A stretch of 64,000 nucleotides of DNA from Oscillospiraceae bacterium (GCA_017848055.1 JAGALZ010000025.1:17012-81011); one strand, 5' to 3'. Positions 39,154-48,595 are shown, counted from the first letter of the stretch. Made by a program: numbers and translations. The notes: generated from the letters alone by a model not told the origin.

Positions 39154-41799
39154 ATGAAATGGACAGGACTTAACGAGCTCAGAGATTCGTATCTCAAGTT
39201 CTTTGAAAGCAAGGGAGCTTTAAGAAAGAAGAGCTATTCGCTTATCCCTCAGAATGACAACAGCCTTCTGCTTATCGTTGCAGGTATGGCACCTTTAAAG
39301 CCTTACTTCACAGGCCAGGAGGTTCCGCCGAGAACAAGAATGACAACCTGCCAGAAGTGTATCAGAACAGGCGATATCGAAAATGTAGGTAAGACTGCAA
39401 GACACGGTACCTTCTTTGAAATGCTCGGTAACTTCTCGTTCGGCGATTACTTCAAGGAAGAAGCAATCGAGTGGGCTTGGGAGTACTGCACAAAGGTACT
39501 CGAGCTTCCTGAGGAAAGACTTTTTGTTTCTGTTTACGAGGAAGACGACGAGGCAGAAAAAATCTGGCACGAAAAAATGGGACTTCCGCTCAATAAGATT
39601 TTCAGAATGGGCAAGGAGGATAACTTCTGGGAGGCCGGAACTGACGGCCCTTGCGGACCTTGCTCCGAAATCTATTTCGACAGAGGCGAGGAGTACGGCT
39701 GCGGCAAGCCTGACTGTACAGTAGGCTGTGACTGCGATAGATATATGGAATTCTGGAACCTCGTGTTCACTCAGTTTGAGCGCCACGAGGACGGTACATA
39801 TACACCTCTCGCTCAGAAGAATATCGACACAGGTATGGGTCTTGAAAGACTCGCTGCTCTTATGCAGGGCGTGGGCTCAATCTTCGATGTTGATACTATC
39901 AAGGCTATCAGAGACAAGATCTGCGAAATCGCAGGCTGTGAGTACGGCAAGGAATATAAGAAGGACGTTTCAATAAGAGTTATCACAGACCATATCAGAA
40001 GCGTTACATTCCTCGCTTCCGACGGAGTTTTACCTTCAAACGAGGGCAGAGGCTACGTTATGAGAAGACTCTTAAGACGTGCAGTGCGTCACGGCAAGCT
40101 TCTCGGAATCAACGGTCTTTTCCTTAAGGATATCGTAAAGACTGTAGTTGACAACTCCAAGAGCGAGTACAACGAGCTTGAAGAAAAGTACGACTATATC
40201 GTAAAGCTTCTTACAACTGAGGAAAAGAACTTCAACGAAACTATCGACAGAGGTCTTAACATCCTCTCAGGCTATATCGAGGAAATGCAGAAGAACGGTG
40301 AAACCGTGCTTGACGGCGTAAAGTGCTTCACACTCAGCGATACCTACGGCTTCCCGATTGACCTTACAAGAGAAATCTTAGAGGAAAAGGGACTTTCCTG
40401 CGACGAGGAAGGCTACGCAAAGGCTATGGACGAGCAGAGAGAAACAGCTCGTAAGGCAAGAGGCGGCTCTAAGTATATGGGCGCTGACGAAACAGTGTTC
40501 CATAAGATTGATAAGAATTTCTCTACAGAGTTTGTAGGCTATGACACTCTCGAGGCTGAAGCTGAAATTGCATTCATCGCAAATGACGATGAGCTTCTGG
40601 ACAATGCAGGTATCGGCGACGAGGTTTATATCGTGTCTTCTAAGACTCCTTTCTACGCTGAAAGCGGCGGACAGGCAGGCGATAAGGGTATCATCAGGAC
40701 TGCAAGCGGTGTTTGCGAGGTAATTGATACCCAGAAGGTAGTAGCAGGTAAGTTTGCCCATAAGGTTAAGGTTACCGAGGGTGCAGTTTCATGCGGTCAG
40801 CTGGCTCAGTTTATCGTTGACAAGGCAAACCGTGAGAGCACAATGAGAAACCACTCATGTGCACACCTTCTCCAGTCTGCACTCAGAAAGGTTCTCGGCG
40901 ACCACGTTCACCAGGCAGGTCAGCTTGTTGACGCTGAGAGACTCAGATTCGACTTCTCTCACTTTGAGGGCGTAACACCACAGCAGCTTTCCGAAATTGA
41001 GGCTATCGTAAATGGCTACATTCTCGCAGCTTACGATATCAAGGTTGAGGAAATGGCTATCGACGAGGCTAAGAAGCTCGGAGCTATGGCTCTGTTCTCC
41101 GAAAAGTACGGCGAAACCGTAAGAGTTGTTACAATGGGCGACGCTTCAGTTGAATTCTGCGGCGGTACTCACCTTGACAATACATCCAAGGCAGGCCTCT
41201 TTAAGATTGTTTCCGAAAGCTCTGTAGCTTCCGGTGTAAGACGTATCGAGGCTGTAACAGGTGCAGGAGTTCTCGCACTTATCAAGGAGCAGGCTGACCT
41301 TATCTCAGCTTGTGCTTCAACCCTCAAAATCGGCAATACCGCAGAGCTTGCAAACAGATGTGCAGGCGTTATGGCTGAAATCAAGGGCCTTGAGAAGGAG
41401 AGAGATTCTCTGCAGTCTGAGATTTCCAATATGAAGCTCAAGTCACTGCTTGATAACGTAACCGAGGTAAACGGCGTTAATGTAATCACCGCTAAGCTTG
41501 ACGGAGTAAAGCCTGATATGCTCAGAAAGATGTGCGACGAAATCAAGGCTGACAAGGCTGATACAATCGCAGTTTTAGCAGGTATAGACGGCGGCAAGGC
41601 TAACCTTGCCTGTGCAGCAGGTAAGGACGCAGTTGCAAAGGGTGCTCACGCCGGTAAGATTGTAGGAAAGATTGCCGCAATCACCGGCGGTAAGGGCGGC
41701 GGACGTCCTGACAGCGCTATGGCTGGCGTAGCTGATATTGCAAAGCTCGATGAGGCACTTTCTCAGGCTACCGAGGTTGTAAAAGAATTTGTAAAGTAA
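39154..41799 (+). CDS. alaS: Alanyl-tRNA synthetase
   Basis: 881 residues from the ATG at 39154 (AAAAGGAG upstream); full length for the family. The class II catalytic core starts RDSYLKFFESKGALRKKSYS and includes MARHGTFFEMLGNFSFGDYF-like motif 1-2 residues (TARHGTFFEMLGNFSFGDYF). The zinc-binding editing domain shows HSCAHLLQSAL and CGGTHLDNT, and the C-Ala domain with GGKGGGRPDSAMAG closes the protein. Controlled by the alanine T-box in front. Followed after 15 bases by a HIT gene. Confidence 0.97.
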   Translation: MKWTGLNELRDSYLKFFESKGALRKKSYSLIPQNDNSLLLIVAGMAPLKPYFTGQEVPPRTRMTTCQKCIRTGDIENVGKTARHGTFFEMLGNFSFGDYFKEEAIEWAWEYCTKVLELPEERLFVSVYEEDDEAEKIWHEKMGLPLNKIFRMGKEDNFWEAGTDGPCGPCSEIYFDRGEEYGCGKPDCTVGCDCDRYMEFWNLVFTQFERHEDGTYTPLAQKNIDTGMGLERLAALMQGVGSIFDVDTIKAIRDKICEIAGCEYGKEYKKDVSIRVITDHIRSVTFLASDGVLPSNEGRGYVMRRLLRRAVRHGKLLGINGLFLKDIVKTVVDNSKSEYNELEEKYDYIVKLLTTEEKNFNETIDRGLNILSGYIEEMQKNGETVLDGVKCFTLSDTYGFPIDLTREILEEKGLSCDEEGYAKAMDEQRETARKARGGSKYMGADETVFHKIDKNFSTEFVGYDTLEAEAEIAFIANDDELLDNAGIGDEVYIVSSKTPFYAESGGQAGDKGIIRTASGVCEVIDTQKVVAGKFAHKVKVTEGAVSCGQLAQFIVDKANRESTMRNHSCAHLLQSALRKVLGDHVHQAGQLVDAERLRFDFSHFEGVTPQQLSEIEAIVNGYILAAYDIKVEEMAIDEAKKLGAMALFSEKYGETVRVVTMGDASVEFCGGTHLDNTSKAGLFKIVSESSVASGVRRIEAVTGAGVLALIKEQADLISACASTLKIGNTAELANRCAGVMAEIKGLEKERDSLQSEISNMKLKSLLDNVTEVNGVNVITAKLDGVKPDMLRKMCDEIKADKADTIAVLAGIDGGKANLACAAGKDAVAKGAHAGKIVGKIAAITGGKGGGRPDSAMAGVADIAKLDEALSQATEVVKEFVK

Positions 41800-41814
41800 A
41801 CGGAGGATAAGCTT

Positions 41815-42156
41815 ATGTCAGATTGTCTTTTCTGTAAAATCATAAAGGGAGAAATCCCATCAACAAAGGTTTATGAGGACGAAACCGTGTATGCCTTCAA
41901 GGACATCGCACCTATCGCTCCTGTTCATATTCTGATTATTCCGAAAGAGCATATTTCAAAGCTTGAGGATGTAAACGAAACAAACAGCGCTGTTATCTCT
42001 CACATCTTTGAGGTTGCAGCAAAGATAGCAAAGGATATGGGACTTACAAACGGCTACAGAGTAGTTTCAAACTGTGGCGAGGACGCAGGTCAGACAGTAT
42101 TCCATATTCACTTCCATCTCTTGGCAGGCAGAAAGCTCGGCTGGGAGGAACAGTAA
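41815..42156 (+). CDS. HIT-family (HINT-like) nucleotide-binding protein
   Basis: 113 residues. CLFCKIIKGEIPSTKVYED opens it, and the histidine triad is HIHFHLLAG. HINT-type phosphoramidases hydrolyse AMP-lysine or aminoacyl adenylates; an aminoacyl-adenylate role would suit its place directly after alaS. AGG-type ribosome site upstream. Confidence 0.93.
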   Translation: MSDCLFCKIIKGEIPSTKVYEDETVYAFKDIAPIAPVHILIIPKEHISKLEDVNETNSAVISHIFEVAAKIAKDMGLTNGYRVVSNCGEDAGQTVFHIHFHLLAGRKLGWEEQ

Positions 42157-42208
42157 AGAGAGAGCCGTGAAAACGGCAAAAACATAAACTTTGGAAACGA
42201 GGATATCA

Positions 42209-44200
42209 ATGAGGCGGAAAACGGTAGTCATAGGGGTTTCATACTTATGCGGGCTTTTTCTTGCCTCATTTTTGTCACCCGTTCATTCGGTGTATGTGAT
42301 TGTTGCGACTGCTGCGACAGCTCCTGCTGTTTGTATTATGAAGAGAGATGCGGCAAGATATATTGCGGTAGTGTCGGCGTTTTTCTGTGTCGGTGTAATG
42401 CTGTATACAAGCTATACCGTGAATAATGCCGATAAGCTTCTGGCACTTGACGGGCAGGAGGTAGAAATAACAGGAAGAGTAGCTGACTTTACTCACCTTG
42501 AAGGTGATATGGTTATGGTTGCTCTTGACGTAACACTTGATGGCGTAGATACCACTATCGGTTTTGTCGCAGACGATACGGGAACTATCGGCTACGACGA
42601 CACGGTTACTATAAAGGCAACTGTCGAGAAATTAAGCGACAACATATACGCTCAGACAACGCAGTACAATAACTCAAAGGAAATATTTCTGACGGGCGGA
42701 TTTGCTCGGATACTAGACATTGAGCATCAGGAATTTTCATTCAGAAAGTCTGTTCTTTCATACAGAGATTTTCTTGGAGAAACCATAATGCAAAGTTGTG
42801 ACAGCGAGGTAGCGGGCTTCCTGGTTGCAATGCTGTGCGGCGATAAATCGCAGGTGTCTGATGATTTGAGTCTGGCACTTTCGAGAACAGGACTTATTCA
42901 CATTTTAAGTGTATCGGGACTTCATCTTGTCATCATCGTGTGTATGGTTATGCAGGTGCTCCGATTAATGGGACTTGGTAAGGCTCTGAGTTTTGTGATA
43001 ACGCAGCTTCTTATTGTGGCTTTTGCCATATTTGCAGGCGGTGCTGTTTCTGTATTGAGAGCCGCTTTTATGATATCGCTTCATAATATGAGCCTGCTTA
43101 CAAAGCGAAGATACGACCCGCTCAGCTCGCTTGTGCTTGCCTGCGTGATAATTACCGCACTTTCGCCGTACTCAATCAGAAACTCCTCGCTGATTCTTTC
43201 GGCTGCCGGTACGCTTTCAATGACGGCTATTACTCCAAAGGTAATTCCCACATTCAATCTTGGCAGAAGATTCTATAAAACCAAATGTACGGTTATATCC
43301 CTCGGCGTTCTGAACGTTGTAATGTTTCCGCTGAATATCTTGTTTTTCTCGGAAGTGTCGGTGGTAGCAATTGTTGCAAATATTGTATTGCTTCCTATTT
43401 GCTCTGTGGCACTTTGTCTTGTTGCGACAGTTGCAGTGTGCGGAGCTGTGTCGGTAGTTGCAAAGCCGCTTCTGATGCTCGCAGAAATAATAACCCGACC
43501 TTTTCTCGCTATGGTAAACGGTCTGGCTGAGCTTGAGTTTTCTTCGGTTGCAATTGGATATCGTTCCGTAAAGCTTGCGGTATTCAGCGTTATTGTTCTC
43601 ACGTTGGGTGCGGCAGTTCTGTGCAGGAAGGACACCCTAAAAATGTGCATGGTCTGTCTTTCGGGATATGTCGCTTGCATGAGCTGTGCCTTTGTAAATC
43701 AGAATATGGCAGGCAATATCCTCAGGATATACAGACTGCGTGATGACGACAGTAGTGTTCTGGTCGTTGCAAAGGGCAACGAATGTATTGCCGTGAATTT
43801 AAGCGGTGATGGCGAAGTATCCGATGCAGTTGGCCCTCTGCTTCAAAGTAAGGGGATAAGGCACATCAGGGCGTTTTACGACTTATCTGACAGCACTTCG
43901 GCACATACCCGTTTCTGCGATAGCTTATCTGTGAATGGCCTGATTTTGAATGCAGACTATGATGGATTTGCATCGTCGTGGGTTTATGATGGCGGAATAG
44001 TTATCGAATACGGGGATGCGGATATCTGTATCTCGCCTGATGAAATATATGACAAATCTTATGATGTAACGCTTTCGTGTGATATGCTGACTGATAATAT
44101 GAATGAGAGAAGCTATGCGCTGTTCAGTGACGCAGAGCTTATAACTATAAATGAAAATAAAGTAACAGTAAGGGGGCTTCAGTATGGCTTTGATGAATGA
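42209..44200 (+). CDS. comEC: ComEC/Rec2-family DNA uptake channel with degenerate C-terminal domain
   Basis: 663 residues from the ATG at 42209, with GAGGA upstream. An N-terminal membrane region and an OB-like soluble insert (DGQEVEITGRVADFTH) are followed by the competence channel domain, with GLIHILSVSGLHLVIIVCMV as its signature. The C-terminal 150 residues correspond to the metallo-beta-lactamase-like domain of ComEC, but the HxHxDH metal motif is missing; the equivalent place reads DLSDSTSAHTRF. It would transport single-stranded DNA across the membrane, though nuclease function of the last domain is unlikely. Overlaps holA by 17 bases. Confidence 0.87.
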   Translation: MRRKTVVIGVSYLCGLFLASFLSPVHSVYVIVATAATAPAVCIMKRDAARYIAVVSAFFCVGVMLYTSYTVNNADKLLALDGQEVEITGRVADFTHLEGDMVMVALDVTLDGVDTTIGFVADDTGTIGYDDTVTIKATVEKLSDNIYAQTTQYNNSKEIFLTGGFARILDIEHQEFSFRKSVLSYRDFLGETIMQSCDSEVAGFLVAMLCGDKSQVSDDLSLALSRTGLIHILSVSGLHLVIIVCMVMQVLRLMGLGKALSFVITQLLIVAFAIFAGGAVSVLRAAFMISLHNMSLLTKRRYDPLSSLVLACVIITALSPYSIRNSSLILSAAGTLSMTAITPKVIPTFNLGRRFYKTKCTVISLGVLNVVMFPLNILFFSEVSVVAIVANIVLLPICSVALCLVATVAVCGAVSVVAKPLLMLAEIITRPFLAMVNGLAELEFSSVAIGYRSVKLAVFSVIVLTLGAAVLCRKDTLKMCMVCLSGYVACMSCAFVNQNMAGNILRIYRLRDDDSSVLVVAKGNECIAVNLSGDGEVSDAVGPLLQSKGIRHIRAFYDLSDSTSAHTRFCDSLSVNGLILNADYDGFASSWVYDGGIVIEYGDADICISPDEIYDKSYDVTLSCDMLTDNMNERSYALFSDAELITINENKVTVRGLQYGFDE

Positions 44201-45227
44201 CGCAGAGCTTGCAAAATCAATCCGTGAGGGTAATATACAAAGGGTGTACTATTTCTACGGCAAGGATACTGCCGTGCTTGAAGCGTACACAAAAAAGCTT
44301 ATCGTAAAGCTTGCGGGCAAGGACGAAAACAGCCTCAATCTCCACAAGCTTGACGGAAGAAAGCTTAAGATGAGTGAGCTTTGGGACTGCTGCAATATGC
44401 TCCCATGCTTTGCTGACAGGGTCGTGGTTGCCGTTAATGACCTGAATGCCGAACAGCTTTCAAAGGATGATTTGGATTACCTTATGTCGATAGTAGAGGA
44501 TTTGAGCGAAACAACAACGCTTATTTTCTACGCAACGGGTGTTGACCTTTACAAGAATAAGAAGTCGCTTACCGACAAGAACGAAAAGCTCAATAAACTT
44601 TGTCAGAAGGTCGGTGTAAGCTGTGAGTTTGCATATAAAACACCTGCAGACCTTGCAAAGACGATTATTACAAAGCTGCAGAAGCGTGGATGCACAATTT
44701 CAAAGGACAATGCTTCATATCTTGCGCAGAAGTGCCTCTGTGAGCAGGCGGCAATAAATTCTGAAATAGAAAAGCTCTCGTCCTATGCCGTGGACAGAGA
44801 GATAACAAGAGAGGATATAGACGAGCTTTGTATGAGAAGGCTTGACGCAGATGCGTTCAGACTCTCGGGCTTTATTTTAAAGAGAAATGCAAAGGCGGCG
44901 TTCTCGCTGGTGTCGGAGCTTTATGATATGCAGGTTTCAACCTTAGCGATAATAGGCTCGATGACAAATTCCTTCTGTGATGTCTACAGAGCAAGATGTG
45001 CTACCTCAAACGGCAAGACTCAGTCGGATATCGCTTCGGATTTCAATTACCCGAGAAACCGTGAATTTGCGATAAAATATGCACTTTCCGACTGTCGCAA
45101 CGTGTCTGACGAGAGAATAAGACGGTGCATAAAAGCGCTGTTTGAAGCGGACAGTCAGGCGAAGTTTTCAAGAGTAGATGACAGAATTATATTGGAACGT
45201 GCAATAACAACAATGCTGGAGAGGTAG
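44184..45227 (+). CDS. holA: DNA polymerase III delta subunit
   Basis: 347 residues. NIQRVYYFYGKDTAVLEAYT, LHKLDGRKLKMSELWDCCNM and LPCFADRVVVAVND are typical of the HolA N-terminal AAA-like domain, and the C-terminal collar domain includes ADAFRLSGFILKRNAKAAF. It loads the beta clamp within the replisome. It lies behind comEC, the same order found in many Firmicutes. Confidence 0.92.
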   Translation: MALMNDAELAKSIREGNIQRVYYFYGKDTAVLEAYTKKLIVKLAGKDENSLNLHKLDGRKLKMSELWDCCNMLPCFADRVVVAVNDLNAEQLSKDDLDYLMSIVEDLSETTTLIFYATGVDLYKNKKSLTDKNEKLNKLCQKVGVSCEFAYKTPADLAKTIITKLQKRGCTISKDNASYLAQKCLCEQAAINSEIEKLSSYAVDREITREDIDELCMRRLDADAFRLSGFILKRNAKAAFSLVSELYDMQVSTLAIIGSMTNSFCDVYRARCATSNGKTQSDIASDFNYPRNREFAIKYALSDCRNVSDERIRRCIKALFEADSQAKFSRVDDRIILERAITTMLER

Positions 45228-45229
45228 AC

Positions 45230-45823
45230 TTGGAAAGAGAAAAGATACACATAGAGCAGGCGATAATTGTCGAGGGGAAGTATGATAAAATCCACCTTTC
45301 GCAGTTTGTCGATGCGGTGATAATTGTTACAAACGGATTCGGGATATATAAAAACGAGGACACACTTTCGCTTATACGTCATTACGCAAAAACAAGCGGC
45401 ATAATTATTCTTACTGATTCTGACAATGCAGGAAATCAGATAAGAGGCAAAATCAAGGGCGTTGTAAGAGGCGGTAAGGTTTTAAATGCTTACGTCCCCG
45501 AAATTTTCGGAAAGGAAAAACGCAAGAGTGTTCCTTCAAAGGAAGGAAAGCTAGGTGTCGAGGGTATACGCCCCGAGCTTGTTATCGAAGCACTCGAAAA
45601 ATGCGGAGCTAAGCTATCTCATAAGAAAACCGGCGGTGTAACCATGACTGATTTTCTTGAGGACGGCTTCTCGGGAGGAAAAAACAGCACACTCAGACGA
45701 AAGGAGCTTCTCTCTAAGCTTGGGCTTCCGCAGTCGCTGTCTTCGAAGGCAACTTTAGAGGTTGTAAACTCGGTTATGAGCTTTGAGGAGTATAAAAAGT
45801 TGGCCGAGGATATCGAAAAATAA
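45230..45823 (+). CDS. Ribonuclease M5-like TOPRIM protein
   Basis: 197 residues starting at a TTG (45230) with GAGAGG five bases ahead, two bases after the holA stop. The TOPRIM motif is complete: AIIVEGKYDKIHL gives the Glu, and IIILTDSDNAGNQIRGKIK the DxD. KLGVEGIRPELVIEAL is also seen in RnmV proteins, which mature 5S rRNA. Length matches RNase M5. Primase-like alternatives are less likely. Confidence 0.85.
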   Translation: MEREKIHIEQAIIVEGKYDKIHLSQFVDAVIIVTNGFGIYKNEDTLSLIRHYAKTSGIIILTDSDNAGNQIRGKIKGVVRGGKVLNAYVPEIFGKEKRKSVPSKEGKLGVEGIRPELVIEALEKCGAKLSHKKTGGVTMTDFLEDGFSGGKNSTLRRKELLSKLGLPQSLSSKATLEVVNSVMSFEEYKKLAEDIEK

Positions 45824-45853
45824 GAATATATTGTGAAAGTTACTGCAATTTGC

Positions 45854-45882
45854 TTGAAAAAGAAAATGAAAAGTGATAAAAT
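45854..45882 (+). promoter_or_regulatory. Promoter of pyrB
   Basis: TTGAAA (45854-45859), 17-base spacer, TAAAAT (45877-45882). Near-identical to the promoter at 26597-26625. Confidence 0.8.
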
Positions 45883-45920
45883 AATTAGTGGTGAATTTTC
45901 ACGGAAGGAATGAAAAAGCT

Positions 45921-47003
45921 ATGGACAATCAGGAATACATAAATCTTATAGATTTGAGCGACTATCCGCCGATTTGGTGGGAGGATATCGTTGTCCTTGC
46001 TCACGAAATCAAGAAGAATCCGCAGAAGTATCAGAAAAGATGCCAGGGCAAAATTATGGCAACTCTTTTCTATGAACCGTCTACAAGAACACAGATGTCC
46101 TTCCAGGCAGCTATGCTCAAACTCGGCGGGGGAATTATCGGATTTGATAACCCTTCAACCTCATCGGTTGCAAAGGGTGAAAACTTAAAGGATACTACAA
46201 AGGTCGTTTCCTCATACGGAGATATCGTTGTTATGCGTCATCCGCTCCCCGGCTCCGTAAAGGCAGCAGCTCTGACTGCTGATTGCCCTGTTGTAAACGC
46301 AGGCGACGGCGGACATCTCCACCCGACTCAGACTCTTACCGACCTGCTTACCCTCTATGAAGAAAAAGGAAAGCTTGACGGCCTTACAATCGGTCTGTGC
46401 GGCGACCTTAAGAACGGAAGAACCGTTCACTCGCTCTTAAAGGCAATGAGCAGCTATCCGAACAATAAGTTCGTGCTCATCTCGACAAGGGAGCTGGAGC
46501 TTCCCGACTACACAAAGCGGGCACTTGCTGACAAGGGCGTTGAGTTCAAGGAAGTTTTCAGACTCGAGGATGCAATCGCAGAGCTCGATGTTTTGTATAT
46601 GACAAGAATCCAGAGAGAGCGTTTTGCATCTGAGCAGCAGTATTTAGAGCAGAAGAATGTCTATGTCCTCGACGAGGAAAAGATGAAGAAGGCAAAGCCT
46701 GACCTCGCTGTTCTGCATCCGCTGCCAAGAGTTGACGAGATTACTATCGGTGTCGATGACGACCCGAGAGCTAAGTATTTCAAGCAGGCAAATTACGGAA
46801 TGTATGTGAGAATGGCACTCATTCTCCTTATCTTAGAGAAAAGCTCAAAGCCCGCACCGCTTATGAAGGGCGAGGTAAGAAACGATATTACCTGCTCAAA
46901 TCCAAAGTGCATAACACATCAGGAAAGCTATCTGCCTCATTCGTTTGTAATAAACGGCAACAAGGCTGTCTGCGAGTACTGCGACGAAACAACACAGATT
47001 TAG
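45921..47003 (+). CDS. pyrB: Aspartate carbamoyltransferase with fused PyrI-type zinc domain
   Basis: 360 residues from the ATG at 45921. The catalytic chain has FYEPSTRTQMSFQAAM (carbamoyl phosphate site), MRHPLPGS and HLHPTQTLTDLLT. Beyond the usual end, at about residue 310, an extra 45 residues contain CSNPKC and CEYC, giving Cys-x4-Cys-x20-Cys-x2-Cys. That is the zinc-binding arrangement of the regulatory subunit PyrI, including the following ITHQE; the nucleotide-binding half of PyrI is absent. It makes carbamoyl aspartate in pyrimidine synthesis. Confidence 0.92.
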   Translation: MDNQEYINLIDLSDYPPIWWEDIVVLAHEIKKNPQKYQKRCQGKIMATLFYEPSTRTQMSFQAAMLKLGGGIIGFDNPSTSSVAKGENLKDTTKVVSSYGDIVVMRHPLPGSVKAAALTADCPVVNAGDGGHLHPTQTLTDLLTLYEEKGKLDGLTIGLCGDLKNGRTVHSLLKAMSSYPNNKFVLISTRELELPDYTKRALADKGVEFKEVFRLEDAIAELDVLYMTRIQRERFASEQQYLEQKNVYVLDEEKMKKAKPDLAVLHPLPRVDEITIGVDDDPRAKYFKQANYGMYVRMALILLILEKSSKPAPLMKGEVRNDITCSNPKCITHQESYLPHSFVINGNKAVCEYCDETTQI

Positions 47004-47014
47004 TTAGGTGACAA

Positions 47015-47848
47015 ATGGAACAGAGAAAGACAACAGTAAAAAAGAAAAAATACAGAATCCTCTGGCACAGAGTTATAATTGCACTGATTATTTTAGCTGC
47101 AGTTATCGGCGTTGTTATCTGGGGAATTGTGAGCATTATAAGTGCAATTGCAGGTGCTTTTTCCGATGACGACAGTTCTTCGGCAAAGGATGCCGCCGCA
47201 TCTGTTGAATCTTCGAGTGCACCGGTTGTAACCTCTTCGAGAGAACCTGAAAGTTCTTCTCAGCCGCAGGTGAAGCTCAAGGTTGTAGTTGACGCAGGTC
47301 ATGGCGGAAAGGACGCAGGTGCGATAAATCCGAATGATGAAACCCACTTTGAAAAGGATGACGTTTTAAAGCTTGCACTGCTTGTTGAACAGAGGCTTAA
47401 GGAAAAGGGCGTCGAAGTCATTATGACAAGGGACGAGGACGTTTTCGTTACCCTCGACAACAGATGCATTATCGCAAATGAAGCGAAGGCGGATTTGTTC
47501 GTGTCTATCCACAGAAACCTCTATGACGGCGAAGCCCAGGGAGTTGAAATCTGGGTAAATAACAAGAGGATTGAAGCAGATACTTTGCTCGGTCAGAATA
47601 TCATGGACGGACTTGATGCCGCAGGTATCTCACGAAACAGAGGAGTAAACTTCGGATTTATCGGAAATCCGCACGTAAACTACCAGGTTAATCGTGAAAC
47701 CGATATGCCGTCATGCCTTATCGAGCTTGGCTTTATGCAGGACGAAACTGACAATGAGCTGTTTGATAAAAACTGTGAAAAGTACGCAACAGCTATAGCA
47801 GACGGTATCTGGAAGACCGCAAAGGAACTCGGACTTGTAAATTCTTAA
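47015..47848 (+). CDS. N-acetylmuramoyl-L-alanine amidase (Amidase_3), membrane anchored
   Basis: 277 residues. A basic N-terminus and one membrane segment (VIIALIILAAVIGVVIWGIV) are followed by a Ser-rich linker and a zinc amidase domain: VVVDAGHGGKDAGAINP (first His), a Glu in the HFEKDD segment, LFVSIHRNLYDG (second His) and CLIELGFMQDETDNELF with the catalytic Glu. It cleaves the amide between muramic acid and the stem peptide, outside the membrane. Only 11 bases after pyrB. Confidence 0.92.
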   Translation: MEQRKTTVKKKKYRILWHRVIIALIILAAVIGVVIWGIVSIISAIAGAFSDDDSSSAKDAAASVESSSAPVVTSSREPESSSQPQVKLKVVVDAGHGGKDAGAINPNDETHFEKDDVLKLALLVEQRLKEKGVEVIMTRDEDVFVTLDNRCIIANEAKADLFVSIHRNLYDGEAQGVEIWVNNKRIEADTLLGQNIMDGLDAAGISRNRGVNFGFIGNPHVNYQVNRETDMPSCLIELGFMQDETDNELFDKNCEKYATAIADGIWKTAKELGLVNS

Positions 47849-47866
47849 TAATTACGATGCACATAA

Positions 47867-47906
47867 AAAGACAGACTATCGGAAAATAGTCTGTCTTTGT
47901 TTTTTT
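47867..47906. terminator. Terminator between the amidase and trmB genes
   Basis: AAAGACAGACTAT pairs with ATAGTCTGTCTTT around a six-base loop, with A- and T-rich flanks on both sides, serving both convergent genes. Confidence 0.9.
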
Positions 47907-47911
47907 ATTTG

Positions 47912-48580
47912 TTATCTGAAAACTGCCTCAAGTCTGTAGATAGGGAAGCCCTGGCTTGAGAATTTCTGCTCGTATTCGGTAACGATGTTTCCTTCAAAAT
48001 CGCTGTTGTGAAGGTCGAGCGATACGTTCTTTATAAGACAGCCGTATGTCGAAAACTCCTCTAAGGAAAACTCAAAGAAGTTTCTGTTGTCTGTCTTCTG
48101 GTGAATTTCAGCACCGTCACAAAGAAGCTTCTCGTAGATTTTCAGGAAGTTTCTGTGAGTAAGTCTGTGTGAAGCGTAGCTCTTCTTTGGATACGGACAG
48201 CTGAAATTGAGGTACAGCCTGCCGATTGATTTTTTCGGAATGTAGCACTCCAAGTACTCAGCACCGCCACGCATGAAAATAAGGTTCGGAATATCAAGCT
48301 CGAGTGCCTTTTCGCAGGCCTCAACAATTACGTTACTGCTTTTCTCAACGGCGATGTAGTTTATATCAGGGTTCTGTCTTGCTATCTCGCATGCAAACTG
48401 TCCCTTGCCACAGCCGATTTCAAGGTGGATGGGATTGTTGTTCCCGAAAATTTTTGTAAAGTCAATAACCTCCGAGTCATCGATAGCCTGAAAGCTTCTG
48501 TCCTCACGGTCCATATAGATAATCTTGTTTCCGCAGTCAGCAAGGCGGCCCTCAAGATTCTTTTTTCTTCTCATTCGCAT
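47912..48580 (-). CDS. trmB: tRNA (guanine-N7)-methyltransferase
   Basis: 222 residues, AGAGG before the ATG. SAM-binding motif HLEIGCGKGQFACEIA, then IAVEKSSNVIVEA and LIFMRGGAEYLE are typical of TrmB. The following signature, usually NFSDPWPKxRHxxRRL, reads NFSCPYPKKSYASHRL, so the Asp is Cys and the Trp is Tyr. QKTDNRNFFEFSLEEF closes the fold. It would methylate G46 of tRNAs. Third gene of the galK-hypothetical-trmB unit. Confidence 0.88.
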   Translation of the reverse strand: MRMRRKKNLEGRLADCGNKIIYMDREDRSFQAIDDSEVIDFTKIFGNNNPIHLEIGCGKGQFACEIARQNPDINYIAVEKSSNVIVEACEKALELDIPNLIFMRGGAEYLECYIPKKSIGRLYLNFSCPYPKKSYASHRLTHRNFLKIYEKLLCDGAEIHQKTDNRNFFEFSLEEFSTYGCLIKNVSLDLHNSDFEGNIVTEYEQKFSSQGFPIYRLEAVFR

Positions 48581-48595
48581 AGATGTTTTACCTCT

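Noticed and set aside
39295..39786. Minus-strand frame inside alaS
   Set aside because: Antisense of a conserved synthetase; codon bias explains the open frame.
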